The notes under the pieces: generated by a model
The model's input: only the letters and a program-made list of their open reading frames with translations
Told to the model about the DNA's origin: nothing
Database searches by the model: none
In this document: positions 25,869 to 34,617 of the stretch, in pieces
Layout of the letters: every line of letters begins with the position of its first letter
How positions within the stretch are numbered: position 1 is the stretch's first letter
Translations under genes and position numbers: made by a program
DNA from: Clostridiales bacterium
GTDB taxonomy: Bacteria; Bacillota; Clostridia; Christensenellales; Pumilibacteraceae
Assembly: GCA_022508485.1 (NCBI GenBank)
Contig: JAFLVD010000013.1
Span: 1-60,788 of the forward strand
Length of the DNA stretch: 60,788 nt
Reading direction: 5' to 3'

Positions 25869-26175
25869 TTCCGCCACGGAATCGATTGCGCCGAAGAAAA
25901 GCAAAACAAAATGCAATTACGAAAAAGAATTGTAACTTTTAATAATGCAAACGACTTTCGGCGCAAAGTTCGCTAGCCGCTTGGCGCTTGCGCCATAGGC
26001 CGCCGCCGCTGTGGCGGCATTCCCCCCAAAGCGGCGCTGACGCGCCCAAATGAATAGATAAGAGATAATAAATAATAATGAAGAATCGAGCGAGTAATAT
26101 CGTCGCCGCTTTGTATTATTATCTCTTATCTTTTATTTTTTATCTTTTATCTTTATCGGTATACATTATACCGAT
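25869..26175. repeat. Repeat-rich intergenic region after tRNA-Arg
   Basis: No gene is seen in these 300 bases. They hold several inverted repeats: TTGCGCCGAA near 25887 with TTCGGCGCAA near 25965; GGCGC/GCGCC with a TT loop near 25985; GCCGCC/GGCGGC near 26002; a 16-base perfect pair AGATAAGAGATAATAA (26056-26071) and its complement (26116-26131); and the 9-base-arm palindrome at 26155-26175. The mix looks like accumulated small palindromic elements beside a tRNA gene. Confidence 0.6.
26155..26175. promoter_or_regulatory. Perfect palindrome ahead of the lipoprotein promoter
   Basis: ATCGGTATA (26155-26163), a 3-base centre, then TATACCGAT (26167-26175), followed by TTTT. It lies 40 bases upstream of the -35 box of the SGNH gene. 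It could be an operator or a weak terminator. Confidence 0.5.
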
Positions 26176-26214
26176 TTTTAATAGACTCTTCACTACACCC
26201 TAAAAAAATAATTA

Positions 26215-26243
26215 TTGACATCACTCTACGTTTTTGATATACT
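26215..26243 (+). promoter_or_regulatory. Promoter of the SGNH/repeat-lipoprotein pair
   Basis: TTGACA (26215-26220), a 17-base spacer and TATACT (26238-26243). GGAGG then lies about 5 bases before ATG 26271. Confidence 0.9.
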
Positions 26244-26270
26244 TGTAAAAAATTTCATACGGAGGACAAT

Positions 26271-27206
26271 ATGAAAAAACTGTCGAGCTTAAGCGGAATC
26301 GTATCTGTCGTTACGGCTTTTTGCATAACGGGAATTTGCGCGTGCACCGACGTGCCCACCCCGAACGGAAACACGCACGACCCCCTTCCGCCGCCCGAAA
26401 TCGAATACACGGTAGACGAAACCCTGCCCAAAAGCGGCAAGGACGCCAACGCGCCGGAATTTTACGCAAGAGAGGTTGAGAAAGTGGACGGCAGTCCGCT
26501 CGAGGGACTGACTATATACTGGCTCGGCTCGTCCGTTACCTACGGCGCAAGTTCGGGCGGAGAATCGATGGCGGAATTCCTCGCCAAAAAGACGGGGTCC
26601 AACTACAAAAAGGACGCGGTATCCGGCACGACCATTTTCGACGACGGCTCGGCTAAAAGCGAGTCGTACACTCGCCGCCTTACAAACAGCGTGTTCTTCG
26701 ACAAGAACGCCCGGGTAGACGCGTTTATCTGCCAAATATCCACCAACGACGCGATATCCTACCGCCTTAAATACCGCGGCGTCGTTACCGACGAAACATG
26801 CGAGAGTAAGGAAGACTTCGACCTGAGCACAACGCTCGGCGGAGTGGAATACATAATGGCGTACGTATGGGAAACGTGGGGCTGCCCGGTGTACTTCTAT
26901 TCGGGAAGCTACTTCGGCGACAACGGCTCGGGCGAAAATCGCACCAACGGCGACCCGTCCGGCACCAACTACGCCAAGCTCGTCGAGGACGTTAAGGTCG
27001 CGGTCAAGAAATGGCAAGAGCTCGGCTACAACGTGGACGTTATCGACATGTTCAACGACGAGGACTTTAACGCGCAGGTTTCGGAAGAGTATTACAGATG
27101 GTGCGTAAGCGACCCCATTCACCCCAAGCGCGCCGGCTACCTTAACTGGTGGATGCCTTACTTCGAGCAGTACCTTACCGTAAAGCTCGACCCTCGTTAT
27201 TCCTAA
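26271..27206 (+). CDS. SGNH/GDSL-type hydrolase lipoprotein
   Basis: A 311-residue exported protein. A basic start and hydrophobic core (residues 5-21) lead to a plausible lipobox with Cys25 (ICAC). A Pro-rich linker (27-45) precedes the SGNH fold: block I LGSSVTYG with the likely nucleophile S88, block III QISTND, and the His/Asp pair in SDPIHPKRAGY (D281, H284). Such enzymes usually deacylate polysaccharides, lipids or peptidoglycan; the substrate here is unknown. The repeat lipoprotein gene follows after 31 bases, so both probably act together on the cell surface. Confidence 0.8.
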   Translation: MKKLSSLSGIVSVVTAFCITGICACTDVPTPNGNTHDPLPPPEIEYTVDETLPKSGKDANAPEFYAREVEKVDGSPLEGLTIYWLGSSVTYGASSGGESMAEFLAKKTGSNYKKDAVSGTTIFDDGSAKSESYTRRLTNSVFFDKNARVDAFICQISTNDAISYRLKYRGVVTDETCESKEDFDLSTTLGGVEYIMAYVWETWGCPVYFYSGSYFGDNGSGENRTNGDPSGTNYAKLVEDVKVAVKKWQELGYNVDVIDMFNDEDFNAQVSEEYYRWCVSDPIHPKRAGYLNWWMPYFEQYLTVKLDPRYS

Positions 27207-27237
27207 AACCAATATAGCGTATAAAAGGAGAAAGTAA

Positions 27238-29661
27238 ATGAAGTCAATCGGAAGAAAAATATTATCGGTAGTATTATCGCTCGCCGCCGTTTTCGCGCTG
27301 ACCGCGTTTTTAACAGCCTGCGACGAAGTAATCGAGGAAGTTCCGCAAGGCGACTACGCCCTTTCCTACGCCAGAGGCGCATACCTCGCAACCGGCGTCG
27401 CGCCCCGGACCAAGTACTACGACGAGGGCGAAGAGGTAGTGCTCGCGGCCGCGACAACGTTCGAGTTTGACGGCTACACCTTTGCCGGCTGGAACGACGG
27501 CGAAAACACGTACGACGCAGGCGCGACTTACACCATGCCGGCTCGCGACGTCAAAATGACGGCGCAGTGGACGGAGGGCAATCCCAACAAGTCGATTACG
27601 GTAAGTTCGATGTCGTTCGACGACGGCAAGTTCGTCGTCGAGGGCGAGATCGGTTCGGCGGTAAATAAGCTCGTAATGCACATTCATAACAGCAACAGTC
27701 CCGTCGTCAACTGCGCGTTCGAAGCGGTAATAACCGGAAGCTCTTTCAAAGCGGAAATAGCTCTTTCGTCTATCAAAAACGTGAACGGCGACGTTCCTGC
27801 AAGCTCTGCGTATCTCAACGTTCGCTACGAGCTGAACGACGACGGTTTCGACGGCACTCTCAATCTTTTGCCGAGTCGGGACGGCGCGTTTTCCGTGGGC
27901 GCGACGCACAATTACGACGGCAAAATTTGGACGGTGTATGCGGACAACAGCAGAACGTATTTAATGTGGAAAACGGCGCCCGTTCAGCCCCAGCCCGGCG
28001 ACGGCGACCTTACCGTAAAGGTATCGGCGATGTACTTCGAGACCGCAAAGTTCATTATCGAAGGCGAATGCGGCGAGGACGTCGACACGCTTATTTTCCA
28101 CCTTCACAACAGCAACAACCCCGTTATTAACTACACGTTTAACGCGGTTATATCGGACGGCGAGTATAAAGCCGAGGTTTTGCTTAGCGATATCAGGCGC
28201 GAAAACGGCACCGAACCTATCCAGACCTACATAAACGTCAGATACGAGCGTAACGACGAGGGATATAAAAGCCTCAACCTTTTGCCTGGTACGGACGGCG
28301 ACTACACCGTAGGCGCGGAATACGTTTACGCAGGCAAGCTCTGGACGCTTAACGCCGACAATAACAGAACGTATCTTAACTGCGAAACAACCGACCTTCC
28401 CAATACCGACATGGAAGACGAAGGCGGCGACAAAACCCCCGTCGTAACGGCAGGCAGCATCGGCTTTGACGAAGGATATTTCGTGTTTACCGGGAATATC
28501 GAAAACGTAACAAAGCTCTACGTTTACCTTATAAACACAAACGTTTCGGGCAGTCTCGATAATTACGTGGAAGCGGAAATTGCGGACGGCAGGTTTACCG
28601 CTCGCCTTTCGCTCGATAACCTTATCGGATACAACGTAGGCAACAACATTCCGTTTAACCTCCGCTATAAAATCGACGACCTGTCCGTCGCCACGACAAA
28701 CGTGGCCCAAGGCTCGCTCGATATTACCCAAACCCACACCTACGCCGGAAAGGCGTTTAGGATAGGAATAAACGGCGGCTGCGTCGCGCTCTACTACGAC
28801 GCTGCCCCCACTCCGCCCGAAGAAGGCGACCCCGACTACACCGTAAAAGCAAACTCGATGCGCTTTGAAAGCGGCAAGTTTATCGTCGAGGGCGAAGTCG
28901 GAAAGGACGTAGACAGTCTTGTTTTCCACCTAAACAACACATCCAACCCGGCGTTCGACCTTACCGTAACGGCGGTGATTTCGGAAGGAAGCTATAAGGC
29001 GGAGGTAGCCCTTGCGGACATTAAGCGTCCCGACGGCAGCGACGCCCCTTCCTCGTACATCAATGTTCGGTACGTCTTTAATGACGACAACAACAACGGC
29101 GCGTACTATAATCTTCTGCCCGGAACAAGCGGATCGTTTATCGTCGGACAGGAATACCGATACGGCGACAGAACGTGGACGTTAAAAGCGGACGCTAACA
29201 GAACGTACCTTAATTACAGTGCGGTTACCGACGCGTACCGTATAACAAACGTTAAGCTCGAGCTTGTCGGAGGGGTGCCTACTCTTACTATTTCGGGCAC
29301 GACCACTACTGCGATTGAAGCAAGTCAGTTAAGGCTGCTGCTCGACAAAAACAAGGGCACCACCGAACAGAAGTATATCGAGAACAGCTCTTCGACCGAC
29401 GGAACGTTCAGCTTTACAATCGACCTTACGAATCTTATCCCGTCGGTTGACACGGCAACGCCCGGCGATCAGCAAGCATACTTCATTCGGCTTTATAACG
29501 GTACGAACAAAATTGCCGACCTCAATTCGCGCTGGGCTTCCGACCTGCTCTGGGAAAGAGGACAAATCGAAACGGACGACGCAATTTACTACCTCATGAA
29601 AAACACCGCTTGGGACAACACCGCTTGGAACACCCTCGGCGTCGTTAAGGTCGATAAGTAA
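27238..29661 (+). CDS. Surface lipoprotein with InlB-type repeat and five tandem beta domains
   Basis: An 807-residue exported protein. The signal peptide ends in a lipobox LTAC with Cys28. Residues 42-111 form an InlB B-repeat-like (Listeria-Bacteroides) module with FAGWNDG and TMPARDVKMTAQW. Five tandem domains of about 120-140 residues follow, near 119-247, 258-386, 402-522, 534-662 and 667-806. Domains 1, 2 and 4 are close relatives (KFxxEGExG, NxxNPVxN, YxNVRYExNDxG, LNLLPGxxG, NRTYLNx); 3 and 5 are divergent. The repeat is not one I can name. A binding or adhesive scaffold is the likely role. GGAG lies about 8 bases before the ATG. Confidence 0.75.
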   Translation: MKSIGRKILSVVLSLAAVFALTAFLTACDEVIEEVPQGDYALSYARGAYLATGVAPRTKYYDEGEEVVLAAATTFEFDGYTFAGWNDGENTYDAGATYTMPARDVKMTAQWTEGNPNKSITVSSMSFDDGKFVVEGEIGSAVNKLVMHIHNSNSPVVNCAFEAVITGSSFKAEIALSSIKNVNGDVPASSAYLNVRYELNDDGFDGTLNLLPSRDGAFSVGATHNYDGKIWTVYADNSRTYLMWKTAPVQPQPGDGDLTVKVSAMYFETAKFIIEGECGEDVDTLIFHLHNSNNPVINYTFNAVISDGEYKAEVLLSDIRRENGTEPIQTYINVRYERNDEGYKSLNLLPGTDGDYTVGAEYVYAGKLWTLNADNNRTYLNCETTDLPNTDMEDEGGDKTPVVTAGSIGFDEGYFVFTGNIENVTKLYVYLINTNVSGSLDNYVEAEIADGRFTARLSLDNLIGYNVGNNIPFNLRYKIDDLSVATTNVAQGSLDITQTHTYAGKAFRIGINGGCVALYYDAAPTPPEEGDPDYTVKANSMRFESGKFIVEGEVGKDVDSLVFHLNNTSNPAFDLTVTAVISEGSYKAEVALADIKRPDGSDAPSSYINVRYVFNDDNNNGAYYNLLPGTSGSFIVGQEYRYGDRTWTLKADANRTYLNYSAVTDAYRITNVKLELVGGVPTLTISGTTTTAIEASQLRLLLDKNKGTTEQKYIENSSSTDGTFSFTIDLTNLIPSVDTATPGDQQAYFIRLYNGTNKIADLNSRWASDLLWERGQIETDDAIYYLMKNTAWDNTAWNTLGVVKVDK

Positions 29662-29679
29662 AATCCGTTGCGTAAAATA

Positions 29680-29717
29680 AATCACCTCGTAGCTTTATAC
29701 TACGGGGTGATTTTTTC
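29680..29717 (+). terminator. Terminator of the lipoprotein pair
   Basis: AATCACC plus TCGTAG pairs with CTACGGGGTGATT around a 7-base loop, followed by TTTTTTC. Confidence 0.92.
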
Positions 29718-29769
29718 ATTCGACAAAAATTTGCTATCGGCAAAAACTTTTAAAAATAGAAAAAATACA

Positions 29770-29798
29770 TTGATTTTTTGCCGATAAAGTGATACAAT
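29770..29798 (+). promoter_or_regulatory. fic promoter, predicted leaderless start
   Basis: TTGATT (29770-29775), a 17-base spacer and TACAAT (29793-29798). The ATG starts at 29805, again exactly 6 bases after the -10 box, with only A and T between and no ribosome site. Confidence 0.8.
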
Positions 29799-29804
29799 AA
29801 AAAT

Positions 29805-30680
29805 ATGAAATGTCTATCGGTTGCGCAAGTCGCTAAAAAATGGAATATGTCGGAACGCAGTGTTCGCAATTATTGCGCCGAGGGCAAGGTTGTCGGCGCT
29901 TTCCTTTTGGGAAAAACGTGGCGCATTCCCGAGGACGCCGCAAGACCCGAGCGCGCGAAAGCAACCGCTTCCCTTTTGTCGCGTCTTATTGCCGAAAAAA
30001 ACAGTGCTCTTCACGGCGGAATATACCATAAGGTTCAGATAGAGTTTACCTACAATTCCAATCATATCGAGGGCAGCCGTTTAACTCACGACCAAACGCG
30101 TTATATCTTCGAAACAAACACAATAGGTATCGAAGGACAAGTGCGCGCGGACGACATTATAGAAACGGCAAATCATTTTAAGTGTATCGATATGATTTTG
30201 GAAAACGTAAATAAAAAGCCGACCGAAGGCTTTATAAAAGAGCTGCACCGCGTGCTTAAAAACGGAACGAGCGACAGCAGAAAAAATTGGTTTGCGGTAG
30301 GCGATTACAAAAAGCTTCCAAACGAAGTCGGCGGACGAAATACCGCAAGCCCCGAAGCCGTAGCAACCGAAATGAAAAAGCTTCTCGCCTCGTACAACTT
30401 GGCGCAAACAAAAACTCTCGACGACATTTTGGACTTTCATTACAGGTTCGAGCGCATTCACCCATTTCAGGACGGCAACGGCCGTATAGGCAGACTCATT
30501 CTGTTTAAAGAGTGCTTAAAACACAACGTCGTCCCTTTTATAATCGACGAGGAATTAAAGCTGTTTTACTACCGCGGACTGGCGGAATGGGAAAACGAGC
30601 GCGGCTATCTGCGCGAAACATGCCTAGCCGCGCAGGATAAGTTTAAAGCATGGCTCGACTACTTTAAGATAAAATATTAA
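29805..30680 (+). CDS. HTH-Fic protein, probable self-inhibited AMP transferase
   Basis: A 291-residue protein. Residues 3-42 form an excisionase/MerR-like helix-turn-helix (SVAQVAKKWNMSERSVRNYC). The rest is a Fic domain whose complete active motif HPFQDGNGRIGR is at residues 219-230; the invariant His is H219. SNHIEG at residues 85-90 fits the (S/T)xxxE(G/N) inhibitory helix, so activity is probably held down by E89. Such enzymes move AMP from ATP to Ser, Thr or Tyr of target proteins. The DNA-binding part suggests self-regulation or a DNA-associated target. There is no toxin or antitoxin partner gene, and the inhibitory motif is in the same chain. Confidence 0.88.
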   Translation: MKCLSVAQVAKKWNMSERSVRNYCAEGKVVGAFLLGKTWRIPEDAARPERAKATASLLSRLIAEKNSALHGGIYHKVQIEFTYNSNHIEGSRLTHDQTRYIFETNTIGIEGQVRADDIIETANHFKCIDMILENVNKKPTEGFIKELHRVLKNGTSDSRKNWFAVGDYKKLPNEVGGRNTASPEAVATEMKKLLASYNLAQTKTLDDILDFHYRFERIHPFQDGNGRIGRLILFKECLKHNVVPFIIDEELKLFYYRGLAEWENERGYLRETCLAAQDKFKAWLDYFKIKY

Positions 30681-30707
30681 AAAGGCCGCACATGCGACCT
30701 TTTTTTG
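30681..30707. terminator. Bidirectional terminator between fic and patB
   Basis: AAAGG-CGC pairs with GCG-CCTTT with one internal mismatch and a 4-base loop. T runs flank it on both strands, suiting the two convergent genes. Confidence 0.75.
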
Positions 30708-30736
30708 TACGAACAATTAAGAAAAACCGAGTTTAT

Positions 30737-31903
30737 TTACACGCGTTTGCCGTAAAGCTTTATTCCTTTTACAAAGCGGTTTAATCCGTCCATTACGCGC
30801 GCTCTCGGGCAGGCGGCGTTAAGGCGGATAAAGTGCGCGCCGTCGCCGCGGTACTGCTTACCCGAAGAAACGACAAGCCCCGTCTTTTCGCGAATAAATG
30901 CGGTCAGCTCGTCCGAATCGGCGGTGTACGCGCCGCAGTCTATCCAAATAACGTACGTAGCTTCCGCCTCGACAACCTTTATTTCGGGAAGATGTTCTTT
31001 AAGATATTCGGTGATAATCCGTCTGTTTTCGAAAAGGTATGCGCGAAGCTCGTTATGCCACTCTTCGCCTTTTGTCAGCGCGGCGACCGTCGCGTCGATT
31101 GCAAAGCAGTTGGGTTCGGCGACGTCGTCGCTGTTAAGACCGCGCACCACCTTTTCCCTCAGCGACTTGTTGGGAATAACGACGGCGGCGGCTTGAAGCC
31201 CGGGAATACTAAACGCCTTGCTCGCCGCAATGCACGTAATGCTTATATCCTTGTTTACTTCGTTAACCGAGGCGAACGGCACGTAGCCGACTCCGGGCGC
31301 GGTGAGGTCGCAATGAATCTCGTCGGACAAAACGACAACGCCGTGCTTTTTGCAAAGGGCGCCCACTTTTTTAATCTCTTCCCTCGTCCAGATGTTTCCG
31401 GTCGGGTTGTGCGGATTGCAAAATACGAGCATTGTGGTAAGCGAATCGGAAAGCGTTTTTTCGAGCGCCTTAAAGTCTATTTTGTACGTGCTGTCATTAT
31501 AGACGAGAGTGCATTCTTTGACGAACCGTCCGCCGTTTTCTATGGAATTATAAAAATTATTGTAAGCCGGCGTCAACACAGCGACCCTGTCGCCGTGGTT
31601 GGTAACGCGCTTTACTATGCTCGAAATTGCCGGAACAACGCCGGTGCAAAATTGCAGCCATTCCTTTTCGATTGTAAGCCCGTGGCGGCGCCCCCACCAA
31701 GATATAAACGCGTCGTACCATCTGTCGGGCACAATCGCATAGCCGAAAACGCCGTGCTGCGCTCTTTTTATAAGCGCCTCTCTGATAGCCGGCGCGGTCA
31801 TAAAATCCATATCAGCAACCCACATGGGAAGCTCGCCTTCGCCTACGTCCCATTTAAGCGAATCGGTACCCTTTCTTTCGGGTGCGTTGTCGAAATCAAA
31901 CAT
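30737..31903 (-). CDS. patB: PatB/MalY-type cystathionine beta-lyase or aminotransferase
   Basis: A 388-residue fold-type I PLP enzyme. It begins FDNAPERKGTDSLKWD with PMWVADMDF, typical of PatB/MalY. NPHNPTG binds the cofactor ring region, and the Schiff-base Lys is in AASKAFSIPGLQ. The usual reaction is C-S beta-elimination from cystathionine or cysteine conjugates, giving pyruvate, ammonia and a thiol. Its ATG overlaps the last 8 bases of the DUF3737 gene, so the two are coupled. It lies near the cysteine synthase fusion, which is consistent with sulfur amino acid metabolism. Confidence 0.9.
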   Translation of the reverse strand: MFDFDNAPERKGTDSLKWDVGEGELPMWVADMDFMTAPAIREALIKRAQHGVFGYAIVPDRWYDAFISWWGRRHGLTIEKEWLQFCTGVVPAISSIVKRVTNHGDRVAVLTPAYNNFYNSIENGGRFVKECTLVYNDSTYKIDFKALEKTLSDSLTTMLVFCNPHNPTGNIWTREEIKKVGALCKKHGVVVLSDEIHCDLTAPGVGYVPFASVNEVNKDISITCIAASKAFSIPGLQAAAVVIPNKSLREKVVRGLNSDDVAEPNCFAIDATVAALTKGEEWHNELRAYLFENRRIITEYLKEHLPEIKVVEAEATYVIWIDCGAYTADSDELTAFIREKTGLVVSSGKQYRGDGAHFIRLNAACPRARVMDGLNRFVKGIKLYGKRV

Positions 31904-32750
31904 TTTTATCCTTCCTGATGATAACGACCGTTTTAGTCGGGTCGATTTTATCCTTTTGTAAAATAAGCTCGCCTATCTCGTCCGCGGCGATTGTTCCGCC
32001 CGTCGGATTAAGAACGCTGTCGATTTTTCCGTCGATATCGGCGTCGACCGTGGAATACTCAAAAGCAAGCGTAGTGTTAACCGCTTTACAGTTTTTCATA
32101 ACGAGGTTATCTATGTAGCAAAGCCCTTGAAGGCTCTCTATCGTGCAGTTTATAAGCGTAAGGTTTCTGGCATTCCAGCCGAGATACTCGCCCGAGATAA
32201 CCGAGTCGTAAACGGTAATGTTTTCGCTGTTCCAAAACGCGTCCTTTGTCATAAGCGTAGAATTGCGAATGACGATATTTTTCGCGCCGTCGAACGCGTA
32301 GTTTCCGACAAGATTAAGCCCGTCGATTTCCATATCCTCGCAGTTCATCGCAAGGTAATCGCCGCCTAACGCCTTTACGCCGTACAATTTGACGTTTCGG
32401 CAGTTCCAAAACGTTTCCGCGGCGTTCGTCAGCTCGACGTTTTCAAGCGTTATATTCGACGCGCGGCGAAACGTTTTAGGCGCGTGAATAACCGTGTTTT
32501 TAATCGTTATATTATGCGTATACCATATACCGGCGCGAGCGGTTTCGGTAAGAGAGCAGTCCTCGACGCGGATATTTTCGGAATACCAAAGCGGATATTT
32601 CCACTCGAACGAGCTATTGATTAGCTCGACGTTTCGGCTATGTTTAAGCGGCGACTCGCCGTCAAAGAAAACGCAATCCTCTATATGTAAATCTCTTGCG
32701 AAAAACAGCGCGCGTTCCCCTGTTAACTTTTGATTTTTTATTTCCTTCAT
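31896..32750 (-). CDS. DUF3737 family beta-helix protein
   Basis: A 284-residue soluble protein. It starts with the family signature GERALFFARDL, FFDGESPLKHSRN, and is followed by regular 20-25-residue coils of the IxxDxxI/NxxLxN type (NITLENVEL, NVKLYGVKAL, NIVIRNSTL, NLTLINCTI), the mark of a right-handed parallel beta helix. Its biochemical role is not known to me. There is no signal peptide. It is the first gene of a two-gene unit with patB. The ribosome site is weak. Confidence 0.85.
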   Translation of the reverse strand: MKEIKNQKLTGERALFFARDLHIEDCVFFDGESPLKHSRNVELINSSFEWKYPLWYSENIRVEDCSLTETARAGIWYTHNITIKNTVIHAPKTFRRASNITLENVELTNAAETFWNCRNVKLYGVKALGGDYLAMNCEDMEIDGLNLVGNYAFDGAKNIVIRNSTLMTKDAFWNSENITVYDSVISGEYLGWNARNLTLINCTIESLQGLCYIDNLVMKNCKAVNTTLAFEYSTVDADIDGKIDSVLNPTGGTIAADEIGELILQKDKIDPTKTVVIIRKDKNV

Positions 32751-32791
32751 GCCGTAACCGATTTAAAAATTCCGAATAAGTGTACGCAAAT

Positions 32792-32820
32792 ATTATAACC
32801 GCAATTACGAAATTTGTCAA
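32792..32820 (-). promoter_or_regulatory. DUF3737-patB promoter
   Basis: On the minus strand TTGACA (32820-32815), a 17-base spacer and TATAAT (32797-32792). Confidence 0.9.
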
Positions 32821-32953
32821 CGCGCTTATCCGATTATTTAATAAATTTATCTCTTTTTCGAGCGACATGACAGACCATAAAAACAAACGACGGATTTATT
32901 TTAATTAACGGGACAAAACGCAAAGAACGTGTGTTATATTTATAAGAGCAATA

Positions 32954-32982
32954 TTGACACATATTTGAAGTTATGTTACAAT
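32954..32982 (+). promoter_or_regulatory. Promoter of the cysteine synthase fusion
   Basis: TTGACA (32954-32959), a 17-base spacer and TACAAT (32977-32982). GGAGG at 33002-33006 precedes ATG 33013 by 6 bases. Confidence 0.9.
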
Positions 32983-33012
32983 AATATAGTATTTATGTGG
33001 CGGAGGTTTAAT

Positions 33013-34617
33013 ATGAAACGCAGAAAACCGTTGTTTATAACGTTTTGCGCACTGTTCGGAACGTTTTCGTTTATAGCGCTGTACGCACTTATAATCTTCT
33101 CGGCGGTTATGGGATCCGATTTAAAATCGGCGGAGTATTACGGCAATCCGGATAACTACGTACAAAAAGATTGTACGATAACCGCTATAAATGCCGGCGG
33201 ATACAACAACGACAGTATAAGACTTATCGTAAGGTTCAGCGAAAACAAGTTTACCGACTACTCCTTTACCATCGGCGGTCAAAATTACGTTACCGTAGAA
33301 AAGCGCGGACTTCTCGACGTGCTCGAGGAAGATACGCAAGCCACTATTTGGGTTGCGAAGGATTATGCCTACGGCGATATGTACTGGCATGACGAATTAG
33401 CCGGAATAACGTATAAAGGCGAGAACTTCCTCTACTATATAAACGGGGCCGCGCAGATTTCCGAAAGGTATCTCGAAGCCTACAACGAGGAACATATCGC
33501 GCAGATTGTATTCGGCGTAATATTTGCCGTTACCTCGCTTCTGTTTATCGCCGACTTTATCATATACTTTGTAATCGCAAAGCCGACGGACAAAGATAAA
33601 GCCCAAAAACCGAAAGTGCAGGCGACGCCCGATATTAAGAACTCGGTCGAGCAGTTAATCGGAAACACGCCGCTCGTCCGTCTCGAAAAGACGGAAAGAT
33701 TAAACGCGTCGAGGGCAAGCCTTTACGCAAAGCTCGAAATGCTCAACCCGTCGGGTTCGGTTAAAGACCGCGCCGCGCTCACAATGATATACGACGCCGA
33801 AAACCGCGGACTTCTTTCCCCCGGCGCAACCATAGTCGAGCCGACAAGCGGCAACACGGGAATAGGTCTTGCAATGATAGCGGCAAGGCGCGGATACAAG
33901 CTTATACTTACTATGCCGGACACTATGTCCGTCGAGCGCCAAAAACTGTTAAAAGCATACGGCGCGGAAATAATTTTAACGGAAGGAAGTCGCGGCATGA
34001 AAGGCGCTGTCGAGCGCGCGCAAATGCTTAAAGCGGAAATAGGCGCGTTTATGCCCGAACAGTTTACCAACCAGGCAAACCCCAACGCACACTACACCTC
34101 GACAGGTCCCGAAATTTGGCGCGACACCGCGGGCGGCGTAGATATCCTCGTCGCAGGCGTAGGCACCGGCGGAACAATTTCGGGCGCAGGCAGATACCTT
34201 AAAGCCCAAAAAAGCGATGTTAAAGTAGTCGCCGTCGAGCCTAAGTCCTCCCCCGTTCTCTCCGGCGGAAGCGCCGGCGCGCACGGCATACAAGGTATCG
34301 GCGCCGGGTTTATCCCGTCCGCTCTCGACAGGTCGGCATACGACGAAGTGTTTACGGTTACAGACGAGCAAGCGTATATTGCGGCAAGACAGCTCGCAAA
34401 AACGGAAGGACTGCTCGTAGGCATAAGCTCGGGCGCGGCGCTTCACGCGGCGATAGAGCTGTCGAGAATGGAAGCGAACGCCGGCAAAAACATCGTCGTA
34501 ATTCTTCCCGACAGCGGCGACAGATACCTCTCCACACCGCTGTACGGCGAGGAACCCGTCGAGGGACCGCCTACCCCTGCCCAAAAACCGAGGAAAAAGA
34601 AAAATGAAGCGGAATAA
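33013..34617 (+). CDS. Membrane-tethered cysteine synthase (ectodomain-CysK fusion)
   Basis: A 534-residue fusion. The basic N-terminus (MKRRK) is cytoplasmic. TM1 spans about 7-33, a 130-residue extracytoplasmic domain with YYGNPDNY follows, TM2 spans about 164-188, and a charged linker (DKDKAQKPK) leads to a full O-acetylserine sulfhydrylase at about 208-515. The enzyme has the PLP Lys in NPSGSVKDR (K251), TSGNTG (278-283), GTGGTIS (384-390) and LPDSGDRYLST. All key residues are present, so activity is likely, at the inner face of the membrane. The next gene encodes the membrane module alone. An earlier in-frame start at 32929 overlaps the promoter and is rejected. Confidence 0.93.
   Translation: MKRRKPLFITFCALFGTFSFIALYALIIFSAVMGSDLKSAEYYGNPDNYVQKDCTITAINAGGYNNDSIRLIVRFSENKFTDYSFTIGGQNYVTVEKRGLLDVLEEDTQATIWVAKDYAYGDMYWHDELAGITYKGENFLYYINGAAQISERYLEAYNEEHIAQIVFGVIFAVTSLLFIADFIIYFVIAKPTDKDKAQKPKVQATPDIKNSVEQLIGNTPLVRLEKTERLNASRASLYAKLEMLNPSGSVKDRAALTMIYDAENRGLLSPGATIVEPTSGNTGIGLAMIAARRGYKLILTMPDTMSVERQKLLKAYGAEIILTEGSRGMKGAVERAQMLKAEIGAFMPEQFTNQANPNAHYTSTGPEIWRDTAGGVDILVAGVGTGGTISGAGRYLKAQKSDVKVVAVEPKSSPVLSGGSAGAHGIQGIGAGFIPSALDRSAYDEVFTVTDEQAYIAARQLAKTEGLLVGISSGAALHAAIELSRMEANAGKNIVVILPDSGDRYLSTPLYGEEPVEGPPTPAQKPRKKKNEAE

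Noticed and set aside
25736-25966. Minus-strand frame reading through tRNA-Arg (contains GESNPQ-like text)
   Set aside because: It is the complement of a complete tRNA gene and its terminator; such frames over tRNAs are common false genes.
26289-27212. 307-residue minus-strand frame opposite the SGNH gene
   Set aside because: It mirrors the codon pattern of the plus-strand gene, which has promoter, ribosome site, signal peptide and catalytic motifs.
27961-28929. 322-residue minus-strand frame opposite the repeat lipoprotein
   Set aside because: Long only because the repeats lack the complementary stop codons; no start signals.
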